Of a stretch of DNA of 64,000 bases, positions 15,839-23,871 are shown piece by piece. The stretch's first letter is position 1. The number at the start of each line of letters is the position of its first letter. Source of the DNA: Arthrobacter sp. MYb23 (lineage in GTDB: Bacteria; Actinomycetota; Actinomycetes; Actinomycetales; Micrococcaceae); NCBI RefSeq assembly GCF_002979775.1, contig NZ_PCPR01000024.1, forward strand, positions 1 to 64,000, given 5' to 3'. Under the pieces are notes generated by a model. The model saw only the letters and a program-made list of their open reading frames with translations, was not told where the DNA came from and did no database searches. The translations under genes were made by a program, and so were the position numbers.

Positions 15839-16500
15839 GCGTTTGACCGCAGGAAGGCTGCTACTTCCGGCGCGAGGGATGCCCCTACCTCGGCCGCGCC
15901 ACGCTTTAGGCCCTTGACCGCGAACGAATGGTCTCCGCCTTCGGCCCATTGCAGAGTCGCCGTCGCGCCTATTTTCTTCACCACTGCCTCCAGCAGTTCC
16001 GGTGTCGCAAAAGTATCGCGGGTGCCTTGGAGGAAGAGCATGGGCACGGTGACGCCGTAAAGGTGCTCATCCCGCAGCTTCTCCGGCTTGCCAGGGGCGT
16101 GGAGCGGGTACCCCAGGTACACCAAACCGCGTGCGGGCATGCCCTCAGCTACTGCCATGGAGGCCATGCGTCCACCAAAGGACTTACCAGCGGCCCACAG
16201 GGGCTCGCCTTCGCTGAGTCCAGCCGCCGTGTCCATCACTGCCTTCCACGTGGCGATAGCCAGCGGCGGACGATCCGGAAAACGACGGCCGGCCTCCCGG
16301 TAGGGGAAGTTGAAGCGCAGCGTGGCCACGCCTTCGCCAGCCATCGCCTCAGCGAAACCCTGCAGGAACGGGTGTTCCATTCCCGCTCCGGCACCGTGTG
16401 CCACCACCAAGGTGGCGAAGGGTTGCTCGGGCCGGATATGGAGGGCAGATACTTCATTTTCACCGACAGCGATGGTCACGGATGTTTCAGTGTTTGGCAT
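15835..16500 (-). CDS. KANL3/Tex30-like alpha/beta hydrolase
   Basis: The 221-residue alpha/beta hydrolase has the family blocks AHGAGAGMEHPF, the nucleophile elbow GKSFGGRM (serine in G-x-S-x-G), LGYPLHAPGKPEKLR, FLQGTRDTFA (acid) and GGDHSF (histidine). This block order fits the KANL3/Tex30 family rather than dienelactone hydrolases. The substrate is unknown in bacteria. The start ATG 16500 begins the conserved region; the same frame stays open far upstream only because it is antisense to the LigD polymerase gene. Divergent from ligD-pol by 75 bp. Confidence 0.85.
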   Translation of the reverse strand: MPNTETSVTIAVGENEVSALHIRPEQPFATLVVAHGAGAGMEHPFLQGFAEAMAGEGVATLRFNFPYREAGRRFPDRPPLAIATWKAVMDTAAGLSEGEPLWAAGKSFGGRMASMAVAEGMPARGLVYLGYPLHAPGKPEKLRDEHLYGVTVPMLFLQGTRDTFATPELLEAVVKKIGATATLQWAEGGDHSFAVKGLKRGAAEVGASLAPEVAAFLRSNA

Positions 16501-16563
16501 GCAACCATCATTGCCCACCACAGCAAAAACCGCCGGGTGCTGACGCGCAAGGCTAAAACGGGG

Positions 16564-16569
16564 TAGCTT
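16564..16569 (+). promoter_or_regulatory. -10 element of leaderless LigD-polymerase gene
   Basis: TAGCTT ends 6 nt before ATG 16576. No ribosome-binding site is present, so the transcript probably starts at the ATG. Confidence 0.5.
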
Positions 16570-16575
16570 GTGGCC

Positions 16576-17601
16576 ATGGCGAGCGAAGCAACCACCGTTA
16601 CTGTCCCTGGTCCCCAAGGCCCACGCGAGGTCCGGATTTCGAGTCCAAGCCGGGTGATGTGGCCTGAGGCGGGACTTACCAAGCTTGACCTTGCCAATTA
16701 CCTCATTGAGGTCGGCGAGGCTTTTGTCGCTGCCAACGGAAACCGTCCGATCAGCCTCCAGCGATACTCGGGGAACATTGAAGGCGAGATGTTCTTCTCG
16801 AAGAATCCGCCCAAGGGCGCCCCGGAGTATGTCCGTTCCGTACCCGTGACGTACCCCAGCGCGCGATCGCATCCCCAGTTGGTGATCGACGAGCCGGCGG
16901 CCGCAGTATGGGCCGCACAAATGAACACTGTGGTGTTCCACCCCTGGGCGTCCCGGGCCAACGATCCCGATAATCCTGATCAGCTCAGGATCGATCTGGA
17001 TCCTCAACCTGGTACGGACTTCGACGACGCCATTCCTGCGGCAAGGGAACTCCGTTCCGTGCTGGAAGAAGCCGGACTCACTGCGTTCATCAAAACCTCC
17101 GGAAACCGCGGACTCCATGTGTATGCGCCGATCCACCCGAAGCACGAGTTCCTCGACGTAAGGCACGCTGTGATCGCTGCCGGACGTGAGCTGGAGCGCC
17201 GCATGCCGGATAAAGTCACCACCGCCTGGTGGAAGGAAGAACGCGGAACCAGAATCTTCGTGGACTTCAACCAAGCCAACAGGGACCGCACCATTGCCGG
17301 AGCGTACAGTCCCCGCGCCGTACCCACGGCCCAGGTGTCCTGCCCCTTGACGTGGGACGAACTGGAAAACGCCGATCCTGCGAAGTACACCATCAAAACA
17401 GTCCCGGACCGCCTGGCCAAGGTGGGGGACCCCTGGGCGTCCATGCACGATCACCCCGGTGACATCGATGTTCTGTTGAAGTGGTGGGAGCGCGACGTCA
17501 AGAACGGTCAGGGTGAAATGCCCTTCCCGCCGGAATTCCCCAAGATGCCGGGCGAGCCCATGCGCGTTCAGCCGAGCCGGGCACGCAAGCCGGAGGAGTA
17601 A
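16576..17601 (+). CDS. stand-alone LigD polymerase-domain protein (NHEJ primase-polymerase)
   Basis: This 341-residue archaeo-eukaryotic primase-type polymerase corresponds to the PolDom of bacterial LigD, used in Ku-dependent non-homologous end joining. Visible hallmarks are the N-terminal VMWPEAGLTKLDLANYL block, the catalytic DLD of RIDLDPQPGTDF at ~137, FIKTSGNRGLHVYAP (the His-x-Tyr primer/5'-phosphate region), and the C-terminal PLTWDEL motif. Neither a ligase nor a nuclease domain is attached; in actinobacteria LigD domains are often encoded separately. No ku gene is in the window. Start ATG 16576 is supported by a -10 element exactly 6 nt upstream. Confidence 0.9.
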   Translation: MASEATTVTVPGPQGPREVRISSPSRVMWPEAGLTKLDLANYLIEVGEAFVAANGNRPISLQRYSGNIEGEMFFSKNPPKGAPEYVRSVPVTYPSARSHPQLVIDEPAAAVWAAQMNTVVFHPWASRANDPDNPDQLRIDLDPQPGTDFDDAIPAARELRSVLEEAGLTAFIKTSGNRGLHVYAPIHPKHEFLDVRHAVIAAGRELERRMPDKVTTAWWKEERGTRIFVDFNQANRDRTIAGAYSPRAVPTAQVSCPLTWDELENADPAKYTIKTVPDRLAKVGDPWASMHDHPGDIDVLLKWWERDVKNGQGEMPFPPEFPKMPGEPMRVQPSRARKPEE

Positions 17602-17640
17602 GCCGGAAAAGTGAACCGGGAGAGTGAGCCGGGAGGGCAC

Positions 17641-18804
17641 GTGCCGCGACGTCCAGCTAAAGGCGGCCTGACTACCCTGCTCGCCTGCGGCCTTTTCCTC
17701 GGCGGGTGCACTTCACCCCCCGAACCACAGCCGGTTCAGCCCACCACTGAGGTCAAGACCCAGCCGGCCCCAACAGCTCAACCTTCGACGACCGGCCCTC
17801 CGACCAGGACCACGCTCACGCCTGCGCCTGCACCTTCGCCCACCGAGAGCGTTGCAGCAACCCCCGCGTTCCAAGAGCTCCGTGCCACCCTGGAGCTCTT
17901 CTCGCGGGAAAAGCTCCAAGAAGGTGCCTCGGCTGTCCTCATCAAAGCGAAGGTCGGCCAGCAAGAATGGACCCTCGCAGAGGGAGGGCGAAGCCACGAC
18001 GGACGCGCGCCGGTCCAACCGGGCCACCGTTTCCCTGTGGGCGAGCAGTACCGGTCATTCTTGGCCGTGTCCGTCATGAAGCTCGTGGAAGAGGGCCGAC
18101 TGGGATTGGAGGACTCGGTCGCGGCATACCTTCCCGGATCTGTGACGGCAGGTAACCCGGTGACAATCCGAGACCTCCTTGGCGACGCCGGAGACCTGCC
18201 TGCTGACGTGCCTGCTGCGGCACGGTCAGATGCCGAAACCTTGCTCGCCCGCTTGGTGGAGCAACTTCGGGGTGCGCCACTGGAGGCTGTCCTGCGCACC
18301 GATGTCCTCACGCCCCTGAACCTCCGTTCCACGGAGTTGCTGGGGGCAAACACCGCAGCCCCCGATGACCTCATCCACGGATACGTCCAGCTGGACGGAG
18401 AAACAGTAGACGCTGCCGGCACCGGCATCCCGGACGGGATCGCCACAGGAGGGCTGGTGTCCTCCTTGGAAGATATCTCCGTATTCCAAGCCGCGCTGTT
18501 AAGGGGTCAATTGATGTCCCCGGCGAGCCTTATCGCCATGAAGGGGACGGTTTTTGCCGACTATGGCCTCGGCCTGGACCACTGGGACGACCGCTGCACC
18601 AACGGCTTCTACTACGGCCACGCCGGTGACATTCCCGGGTACGGGAGCATAGGTATCAGCAGCGCCGACGGTAACCGCCAACTATCCATTTTCATGGCGT
18701 ACCCGCCGCAGCCGGTCTCCTCCCAGCCATCAGCCCTGGCGCTGGAGATGACGGGCGTCGCGCAAGTCGCGCTGAATTCGGGGTGTCGGTTCCAGTTTCG
18801 GTGA
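17641..18804 (+). CDS. lipoprotein with degenerate class C beta-lactamase-like domain (predicted inactive)
   Basis: The product is about 387 residues. A short basic N terminus and hydrophobic stretch end in the lipobox LGGC, then comes a Pro/Thr linker (residues ~15-75), then a serine beta-lactamase/PBP-like domain. The helix normally starting with S-x-x-K is present (FLAVSVMKLVEEGRLGLEDSV), but the catalytic position reads GEQYR instead of GSVTK, so both Ser and Lys are replaced. The segment normally carrying Y-S-N is absent or rewritten (ARSDAETLLARLVEQ), while the third motif survives as GHAGDIPGYGS. I infer a binding or structural role at the cell surface rather than hydrolysis. GTG 17641 has GGGAGGG just upstream; GTG 17611 is an alternative. 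Confidence 0.75.
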   Translation: MPRRPAKGGLTTLLACGLFLGGCTSPPEPQPVQPTTEVKTQPAPTAQPSTTGPPTRTTLTPAPAPSPTESVAATPAFQELRATLELFSREKLQEGASAVLIKAKVGQQEWTLAEGGRSHDGRAPVQPGHRFPVGEQYRSFLAVSVMKLVEEGRLGLEDSVAAYLPGSVTAGNPVTIRDLLGDAGDLPADVPAAARSDAETLLARLVEQLRGAPLEAVLRTDVLTPLNLRSTELLGANTAAPDDLIHGYVQLDGETVDAAGTGIPDGIATGGLVSSLEDISVFQAALLRGQLMSPASLIAMKGTVFADYGLGLDHWDDRCTNGFYYGHAGDIPGYGSIGISSADGNRQLSIFMAYPPQPVSSQPSALALEMTGVAQVALNSGCRFQFR

Positions 18805-18830
18805 AGGGCCACAACAGGAACCGCCGGATC

Positions 18831-19451
18831 CTATTCGAAGCGTGAGGGATCGCCCGTCCCGTACCGAACAACTTCAGCCACGCCGCTGGAGAAATCGATC
18901 ACGGTAGTCGGTTCCGAGCCGGTGTCGCCAGCATCGATGACGCCGTCCACCTGGTTGTCCAGGCGTTCCTTGATCTCCCAGCCCTGGGTCAACGGTTCTT
19001 CCTCGTCGGGCAGCAGGAGTGTGCTGGAGAGCAGGGGCTCGCCCAGCTCGGCCAAGAGAGCTTGGACCACCCGATGATCCGGGATGCGCACACCCACGGT
19101 CTTTTTCTTGGGGTGCAGGAGGCGCTTGGGGACTTCCCGGGTGGCCGGGAGGATGAAGGTATAGCTGCCGGGGGTAACAGCCTTAATGCTCCTGAAGATG
19201 TCGTTATCCAACATCACGAACTGCCCCATCTGGGCGAAGTCCTTACACACCAGGGTGAAATGGTGTTTGTCGTCCAGCTGCCTGATGGATCTGATGCGAT
19301 CCAGAGCTTCCCTGTTGCCGATCTGGGCGCCAAGCGCGTAGCAGGAATCGGTAGGGTAGGCGATCAGGCCGCCGCCTTGGAGCATGTTCACCACTTGGCC
19401 GATGGCGCGTGGTTGAGGATCTTCAGGGTGCACGTCAAAGAATCTGGCCAT
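18831..19451 (-). CDS. YciO/Sua5/YrdC-family protein (threonylcarbamoyl-AMP synthase-like)
   Basis: The 206-residue protein covers the whole YrdC domain, with LIAYPTDSCYALG near the N terminus, KHHFTLVCKDF and VGVRIPDH. The arrangement and length match the YciO branch of the Sua5/YrdC family. Sua5/YrdC make threonylcarbamoyl-AMP for tRNA t6A synthesis; YciO members are weaker or of uncertain role, so function is by family only. It lies 20 nt beyond the ABC permease on the same strand, but a TAGGCT -10 element exactly 6 nt before its ATG indicates its own leaderless promoter. Confidence 0.88.
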   Translation of the reverse strand: MARFFDVHPEDPQPRAIGQVVNMLQGGGLIAYPTDSCYALGAQIGNREALDRIRSIRQLDDKHHFTLVCKDFAQMGQFVMLDNDIFRSIKAVTPGSYTFILPATREVPKRLLHPKKKTVGVRIPDHRVVQALLAELGEPLLSSTLLLPDEEEPLTQGWEIKERLDNQVDGVIDAGDTGSEPTTVIDFSSGVAEVVRYGTGDPSRFE

Positions 19452-19457
19452 GGGAAG

Positions 19458-19463
19458 AGCCTA
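19458..19463 (-). promoter_or_regulatory. -10 element of leaderless yciO-type gene
   Basis: On the minus strand TAGGCT is followed by 6 nt and ATG 19451. It lies in the 20-bp gap behind the ABC permease stop codon. Confidence 0.5.
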
Positions 19464-19471
19464 CGACAAAG

Positions 19472-20341
19472 CTATGACAAGACGTCCTTGTTGGAGAATT
19501 TTGCGTAAGCCAGCGCGCCGCACACCGCGATGTACCCGGCTTGGAGGAGCGCGTTCTCGCCGAATGACGTCCATGAGATGGGCTGGCGCAGCAGGTCCGC
19601 GAAGCTCAGCCAGTGGTGGCTGAACAGCCAGGGGTGCAACCACTCAAGCTGAGGCAGGTTATCCAGCACCTGGGACACCACAGAGAGCACAACGGTGGCT
19701 GCCATGGCGCCCACCGGAACGTCCGTGAACGTGGAGATCAACAGACCGATGGCAGAGAGTCCCAACAGGGACACAGTGATGTAGGCCGCGATCAGCAAGG
19801 ATCTCAACGAGGACTCGCCGACGCTGATGGTGTCCCCGGACAGCAAAGTCACCGGCCCCACGGGGAACAGCACGACGCCGGCCAAGGCACCGGAGGCCGC
19901 CACGGTGGCGGTAGCTGCGAGACAGAAAGCGACGGCCCCGGCATACTTCACCAGCAACAGGCGTATCCGCCCTGCGGGAGCGATCAGCAGATACCGCAAC
20001 GTTCCCAGGTTCGCCTCCCCGGCAATGGTGTCTCCGGCTACCACCCCAACTGTGAACGGCAGGAACAGGGGGACGCACACCACCAACGCAGTGACGGCGA
20101 CGAACAGGCCGTTCTGGGTGATGCGGTCCAGGAAGAGTGGCCCGCGGCCGGGAGCGGTGGGCCGGGAAGATAACTTGACGGCCACGGCGATCAGGATGGG
20201 CACGGCAGCGAGGGCGATCAGCATGGCCCACGTGCGGAGCCGACGGAAGAGCACAGCCAGCTCCGAGCCCAGGAGCGCCCATCCCAGGCCGGGACGCACG
20301 GCGCCCTCCCGGGTAGGACCATTAGCCTTAGCCGACAACAT
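19472..20341 (-). CDS. ABC transporter permease (ABC-2 type)
   Basis: The 289-residue membrane protein has six predicted hydrophobic segments. It matches ABC-2-type permeases that pair with a single ATPase, with the extended loop (GDTIAGEANLGTLRYLLIAPAGR) seen in exporters of the CcmB/NatB-like group. Its ATG overlaps the end of the ATPase gene by 14 bp. It is the last of three translationally coupled genes: LolA-like secreted protein, ATPase, permease. Confidence 0.87.
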   Translation of the reverse strand: MLSAKANGPTREGAVRPGLGWALLGSELAVLFRRLRTWAMLIALAAVPILIAVAVKLSSRPTAPGRGPLFLDRITQNGLFVAVTALVVCVPLFLPFTVGVVAGDTIAGEANLGTLRYLLIAPAGRIRLLLVKYAGAVAFCLAATATVAASGALAGVVLFPVGPVTLLSGDTISVGESSLRSLLIAAYITVSLLGLSAIGLLISTFTDVPVGAMAATVVLSVVSQVLDNLPQLEWLHPWLFSHHWLSFADLLRQPISWTSFGENALLQAGYIAVCGALAYAKFSNKDVLS

Positions 20342-21344
20342 CGAACCCCTCCCCGGTCAGGGACACGAAACGCTCTTCCAAGCTCGCGTTCTCCACTGTG
20401 AAGCCACGGACACGTACGCCCTCAGCTACCAAAGCAGCAACGATCTCCTCGGGAACATGGCCGTTGATCCCGGTGCCCAACACCGCCGTGGTTCCCCACG
20501 GGCTACCCGTACCGGGCGCCTCGCCGGGGACCAGACCAAGGCGCGTCAACACCTGGGAGGCCAAGTTGACGTCGGGCGTTTGGACCACCACGTGCGCCTG
20601 CCCGGCAGACCGCAGCTCCTCAATCGGCCCTTGGGCCACCAGGCGGCCGGCACTCATCACGCCCACGTGGGAACACATCTGTTCCACCTCGGCAAGCAGG
20701 TGGCTGGAGACGAACACGGTGGTTCCGCCTGCGGCGAGGGAGCGAACCAGGTTGCGGACTTCACGGGTGCCTTGGGGATCCAGGCCATTGGTTGGCTCGT
20801 CCAGGACCAGGAGCTCCCTCGGCCTGAGCATCGCGTTGGCCAAGCCCAAGCGCTGCTTCATGCCTAATGAGTAAGCGCGGACCTTCTTCCCGGCAGCGTG
20901 ACTGAGACCCACCCTTTCGAGGGCGTCATGAACGCGCTGCCGTCTGGTGGACGAGGACGCATGGGGGTCGGCGGCGTCCAAGCGCATCAGGTTACCCGTG
21001 CCCGATAGGAATGTGTAGAAGCCCGGCCCCTCCACCAAAGCCCCAACTCCTGGCAGTACAGAAGCCAAAGCTTGCGGCATCTCCCTGCCGAGGACGCGGA
21101 TATCCCCGCTGTTCGCCGAAGCAAGGCCGAGCAGCACCCTGATAGTGGTGGTCTTCCCCGAACCGTTCGGTCCCAGAAAGCCGAACACCGAGCCGCGCGG
21201 CACAGCGAGGTCTATACCCTCGACGGCGGACCGGTGGCCGAAGCGCTTGACCAGTCCGTGAGTTTCTATGGCGAGGTCGGAAGACCGGGCAGGAGCCGCT
21301 CGCTCAGTTGCACCAACGGAGGCTGCCGTCCGGGATTCGTTCAC
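20328..21344 (-). CDS. ABC transporter ATP-binding protein
   Basis: The 338-residue ATPase has Walker A GPNGSGKTTT, the signature YSLGMKQRLGLA, Walker B LLVLDEPTNGLDPQG and an H-loop (SSHLL). Its C-terminal extension of about 90 residues is typical of ABC-2-type export ATPases. Translation most likely begins at GTG 21344, which shares 4 bp (GTGA) with the stop of the upstream LolA-like gene; upstream codons in this frame lie inside that gene. An Ala/Ser-rich N-terminal stretch precedes the ATPase core. The transported substrate is unknown. Confidence 0.9.
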   Translation of the reverse strand: MNESRTAASVGATERAAPARSSDLAIETHGLVKRFGHRSAVEGIDLAVPRGSVFGFLGPNGSGKTTTIRVLLGLASANSGDIRVLGREMPQALASVLPGVGALVEGPGFYTFLSGTGNLMRLDAADPHASSSTRRQRVHDALERVGLSHAAGKKVRAYSLGMKQRLGLANAMLRPRELLVLDEPTNGLDPQGTREVRNLVRSLAAGGTTVFVSSHLLAEVEQMCSHVGVMSAGRLVAQGPIEELRSAGQAHVVVQTPDVNLASQVLTRLGLVPGEAPGTGSPWGTTAVLGTGINGHVPEEIVAALVAEGVRVRGFTVENASLEERFVSLTGEGFDVVG

Positions 21345-22576
21345 TGGGCGGCAGCGGCTGACTGGAGCCGTTCCAAAGGCACCATGCCGGCATAGACGCG
21401 GCCGTCGTCGAGAATCAACACGCTCAGCAGCGACGTCGTCAACGCCCGGCCGCCGTCCACAGCCTGCAGGGCTTGGGACAGTTGAGGATTGGAGGTGAGT
21501 TCTGCCGGAGCAGAACCAGCGGGCAAGGCGATCACGGAACCCCATCCCTCACTCGTGACGGTGGCCCCGTGGGTGCGGGAGCCATGGCCCGGGGTGAGCT
21601 GGTCTTCCGGGGCGGGGGCATCCGGCGTTGTTGCATCGGGCGCCGGAGCATCCGACGCTGGCGCATCAGGTTCCGGCGTAGATGGCTGGGTCATGCTTGG
21701 CACGGGCCTCGCCGGCAGTACCTTCTCAATGACTGTTGCTCCCTGCGGCGGGGTGAAGTCGAACAACGCGGCATCAGGCTTGGAAAGGTCCAGTTGGGTG
21801 TACGCAAGTGAGTAAGCTGGCTCGGCCTGGCCCTTGGCGCGCACCTCGACGCCCAAGGGCAGACCTGTTTCGGAGTCGACGTCGATCGTCACCGAATCAA
21901 CCAGGGTTTCGTCACTGCGGGGGTTGAGCACCAAAGAGTAAACGCTTCGCCCGGCCACTGATGAAGCCTCGGCAACCGTGACTTCCGTGCTGGCGTCAAC
22001 GGCTGCAAGGAAGCGGCTGGCCAAGGCCTCCGGGGTTGGCACATCCTGCCTGGGGATGTCCGGCTCCGGCATCTCTGTTGCGGGCATATCCGACGCAAAC
22101 ATCCCTGGCGTCGGCTTGGTAGGCAGAGCGTCCTTCAGTTCCGCCAAGGACGGCGTTGGCACGGTCAGATGCGTGGCGCTGTTGTCCTTTGAGTTGTACA
22201 ACCAAACTTCAGCGCCATTGATGACGACGTCGCGTTCAGCCATCTGGTCCAGGATCTGCAAACGTGCCTTCAAAGGACCATCAACGTAGACCCTTGCCGT
22301 GTGGGATCCAGTGAGGAACTCCAGGGCAGAGGCAGCACCCGGGGCCGCGCCCGGACCAGACGCAGGTAGCTCGGGAAGTCCAAGCCCGGCGTTCTGCTCG
22401 ACTGTCCCGGACAACGCCCGCACCTGCGTGCGCGCGATCATGGCGAGGATTTCCTCAGCGCTCTTGGGCGGGAGCGAAACGCTGGCGCCGGCTTGGACCG
22501 ATCCGAGCACCACGGCAATCGCCAAGGCAAGGGGGAGCAAGAGAGCTGGCAGCCACCGCCGCCGGGCCCGCGTCAT
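21341..22576 (-). CDS. secreted LolA/RseB-like protein coupled to an ABC transporter
   Basis: This is a 411-residue protein with an N-terminal signal sequence (Arg-rich start, then a hydrophobic run to ~32). The SAEEILAMIARTQVRALSGTVEQNAGLGLP segment and the later LDSVTID-like strand pattern are those of the LolA/RseB-fold superfamily (DUF2092/DUF4367-like in Gram-positives). Two low-complexity inserts rich in Pro, Asp and Ala stand out (residues ~160-185 and ~300-340). The stop codon overlaps the ATPase start by 4 bp. In diderms LolA carries lipoproteins; in this monoderm a lipid- or lipoprotein-sensing or -delivering role with the ABC pair is only an inference. ATG 22576 chosen; TTG 22585 is possible. 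Confidence 0.75.
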   Translation of the reverse strand: MTRARRRWLPALLLPLALAIAVVLGSVQAGASVSLPPKSAEEILAMIARTQVRALSGTVEQNAGLGLPELPASGPGAAPGAASALEFLTGSHTARVYVDGPLKARLQILDQMAERDVVINGAEVWLYNSKDNSATHLTVPTPSLAELKDALPTKPTPGMFASDMPATEMPEPDIPRQDVPTPEALASRFLAAVDASTEVTVAEASSVAGRSVYSLVLNPRSDETLVDSVTIDVDSETGLPLGVEVRAKGQAEPAYSLAYTQLDLSKPDAALFDFTPPQGATVIEKVLPARPVPSMTQPSTPEPDAPASDAPAPDATTPDAPAPEDQLTPGHGSRTHGATVTSEGWGSVIALPAGSAPAELTSNPQLSQALQAVDGGRALTTSLLSVLILDDGRVYAGMVPLERLQSAAAAQ

Positions 22577-22669
22577 TGTGACCAACCACCGTTCGCGAGG
22601 GGCATGATTCCAGACTACTCCGGTTGGCTGCAGCGATCACGTGCCCTTGATCTATGCCTACACCTTGAT

Positions 22670-23593
22670 TTATGCCTGGATCAGCTGGCGGGCCAGTTCC
22701 ACCGCACCATGAACCGGAGGCTGCGCCAGAATCCTGATCGAGGACGGATCCTCAACGGAAACCTTGCGCGCCACGGCACCGGCCAGCTGGCTCTGATTCA
22801 CCAACAGGGCACCGGCCATCACCAGCGGGAGGTCCAATCCCAGCTCGCCCAGGACTTGGCGCGCGAGCGTCGCCAAGGAATGCGCCGCCTCCGCTTGGAT
22901 CCGCAAGGCCGCAGGATCGCCCTCAGCCGCCAAATCCAGCACGAGGGGAGCCAGTCCAGCCCAATGGTCAGGTTCGGGTTTGGCATAGAAGGAGTCCATG
23001 AGCTGCAAAGCGTCTACGCTCGCCGTCGCCGCCATCAAGGCTCTGACCAATGTTCCCGGTTCCAGCCCGGCATAGTACTCGCGTAAAGCCTCGCGGACGG
23101 CATCGCGCACCACGGAGTAGCCGCCGCCCTCGTCGCCCAGCAGGTACCCGTAGCCTCCGCTGCGGGCTTCCTGCCCGTCATGGTTCCGGCCCCACGCGAC
23201 GGAGCCGGTACCGGCAACCACCACAGCTCCGACGTCGAGCCCGGCCGCAGCCAGCACGATTCTGGTGTCATGCACGACGTCGATCCTGGCGCCGGGGAAA
23301 TGTTCCGTGAGCAGGGCGGACAAGACAGCACGGCTTGCGGGGGTATCTGCTCCGGCGGCTCCGGCGCATACGGCTTGAATTCTGCCGCCCACGCTTGCGG
23401 CGATCCGCCGCAGTACGGCGTCAGCCCCTTGGTGCCCGACGGAGGAGAGGTTGGCGCTTGCTTCGGTGATTTCGACGCCGGAACCGCCTCGCGAGTCCAC
23501 ATCGCCCTGCGCTGCGTCGGAGCGGACGGCGTGCGTTTTGGAGCCGCCAATATGAAGGCCAAGCACGGCCGGCGTCACAGGATGTCCGCCCAT
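22670..23593 (-). CDS. BadF/BadG-type ATPase, probable N-acetylglucosamine kinase
   Basis: The 307-residue sugar-kinase-like protein belongs to the ASKHA fold. It shows the phosphate-1 motif (LGLHIGGSKTHAV), GAAGADTPASR, VVVAGTGSVAWG (phosphate-2), GDEGGGYS and a C-terminal GALL segment. This pattern is that of BadF/BadG/BcrA/BcrD-type ATPases including eukaryotic and bacterial GlcNAc kinases. The divergent GntR/UTRA regulator with DasR-like boxes supports an amino-sugar role (inference). ATG 23593 is the first start that excludes a non-conserved extension overlapping the regulator promoter. It heads the minus-strand run that continues with the LolA-like/ABC genes 93 nt further on. Confidence 0.8.
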   Translation of the reverse strand: MGGHPVTPAVLGLHIGGSKTHAVRSDAAQGDVDSRGGSGVEITEASANLSSVGHQGADAVLRRIAASVGGRIQAVCAGAAGADTPASRAVLSALLTEHFPGARIDVVHDTRIVLAAAGLDVGAVVVAGTGSVAWGRNHDGQEARSGGYGYLLGDEGGGYSVVRDAVREALREYYAGLEPGTLVRALMAATASVDALQLMDSFYAKPEPDHWAGLAPLVLDLAAEGDPAALRIQAEAAHSLATLARQVLGELGLDLPLVMAGALLVNQSQLAGAVARKVSVEDPSSIRILAQPPVHGAVELARQLIQA

Positions 23594-23698
23594 TCGTAGC
23601 TCTTTCGCTGTATTTCCTCCAACTGACGGCCCTTCGTTTTGTGTACGGACGTTTGGACAAACATAAACCCGGGGGTAGCCAGGACGCCGGATCCTGCG

Positions 23699-23726
23699 AA
23701 GCCCGCCCTGCCGGGTCGGCGGGCTT
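23699..23726. other. GC-rich hairpin in the nagK-like/GntR divergent region
   Basis: A 9-bp perfect stem (23699-23707 with 23718-23726) closes a 10-nt loop. There is no T-run on either side, so it is not a standard terminator. It would lie in the 5' leader of the kinase transcript if that starts upstream of it. Confidence 0.4.
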
Positions 23727-23804
23727 GCCTTGGTTGGTGCAGGATGACATCGCTGTCCTGGGTTTTGTGGAAAAGTTATGGTCTTCGGAGGTGTTACCGC
23801 CTCA

Positions 23805-23854
23805 TGGTTCAGACCAACGGGGTCAACATTGGCATAGACCAATGGTGTTGTCCA
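23805..23854. promoter_or_regulatory. three DasR-box-like (dre) sites in front of the GntR/UTRA gene
   Basis: Boxes at 23805-23816 (TGGTTCAGACCA), 23830-23841 (TGGCATAGACCA) and 23843-23854 (TGGTGTTGTCCA) match the dre core TGGTCTAGACCA at 10, 10 and 9 of 12 positions. The first two are centred 25 bp apart. A TAGGAT -10 candidate follows at 23859-23864. Confidence 0.6.
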
Positions 23855-23871
23855 TAAGTAGGATGTCCAAT

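Noticed and set aside
15835..17640. Single 601-codon minus-strand frame spanning hydrolase and the LigD-pol locus
   Set aside because: Only the part from ATG 16500 resembles a protein family; the rest is antisense to the well-supported LigD polymerase gene.
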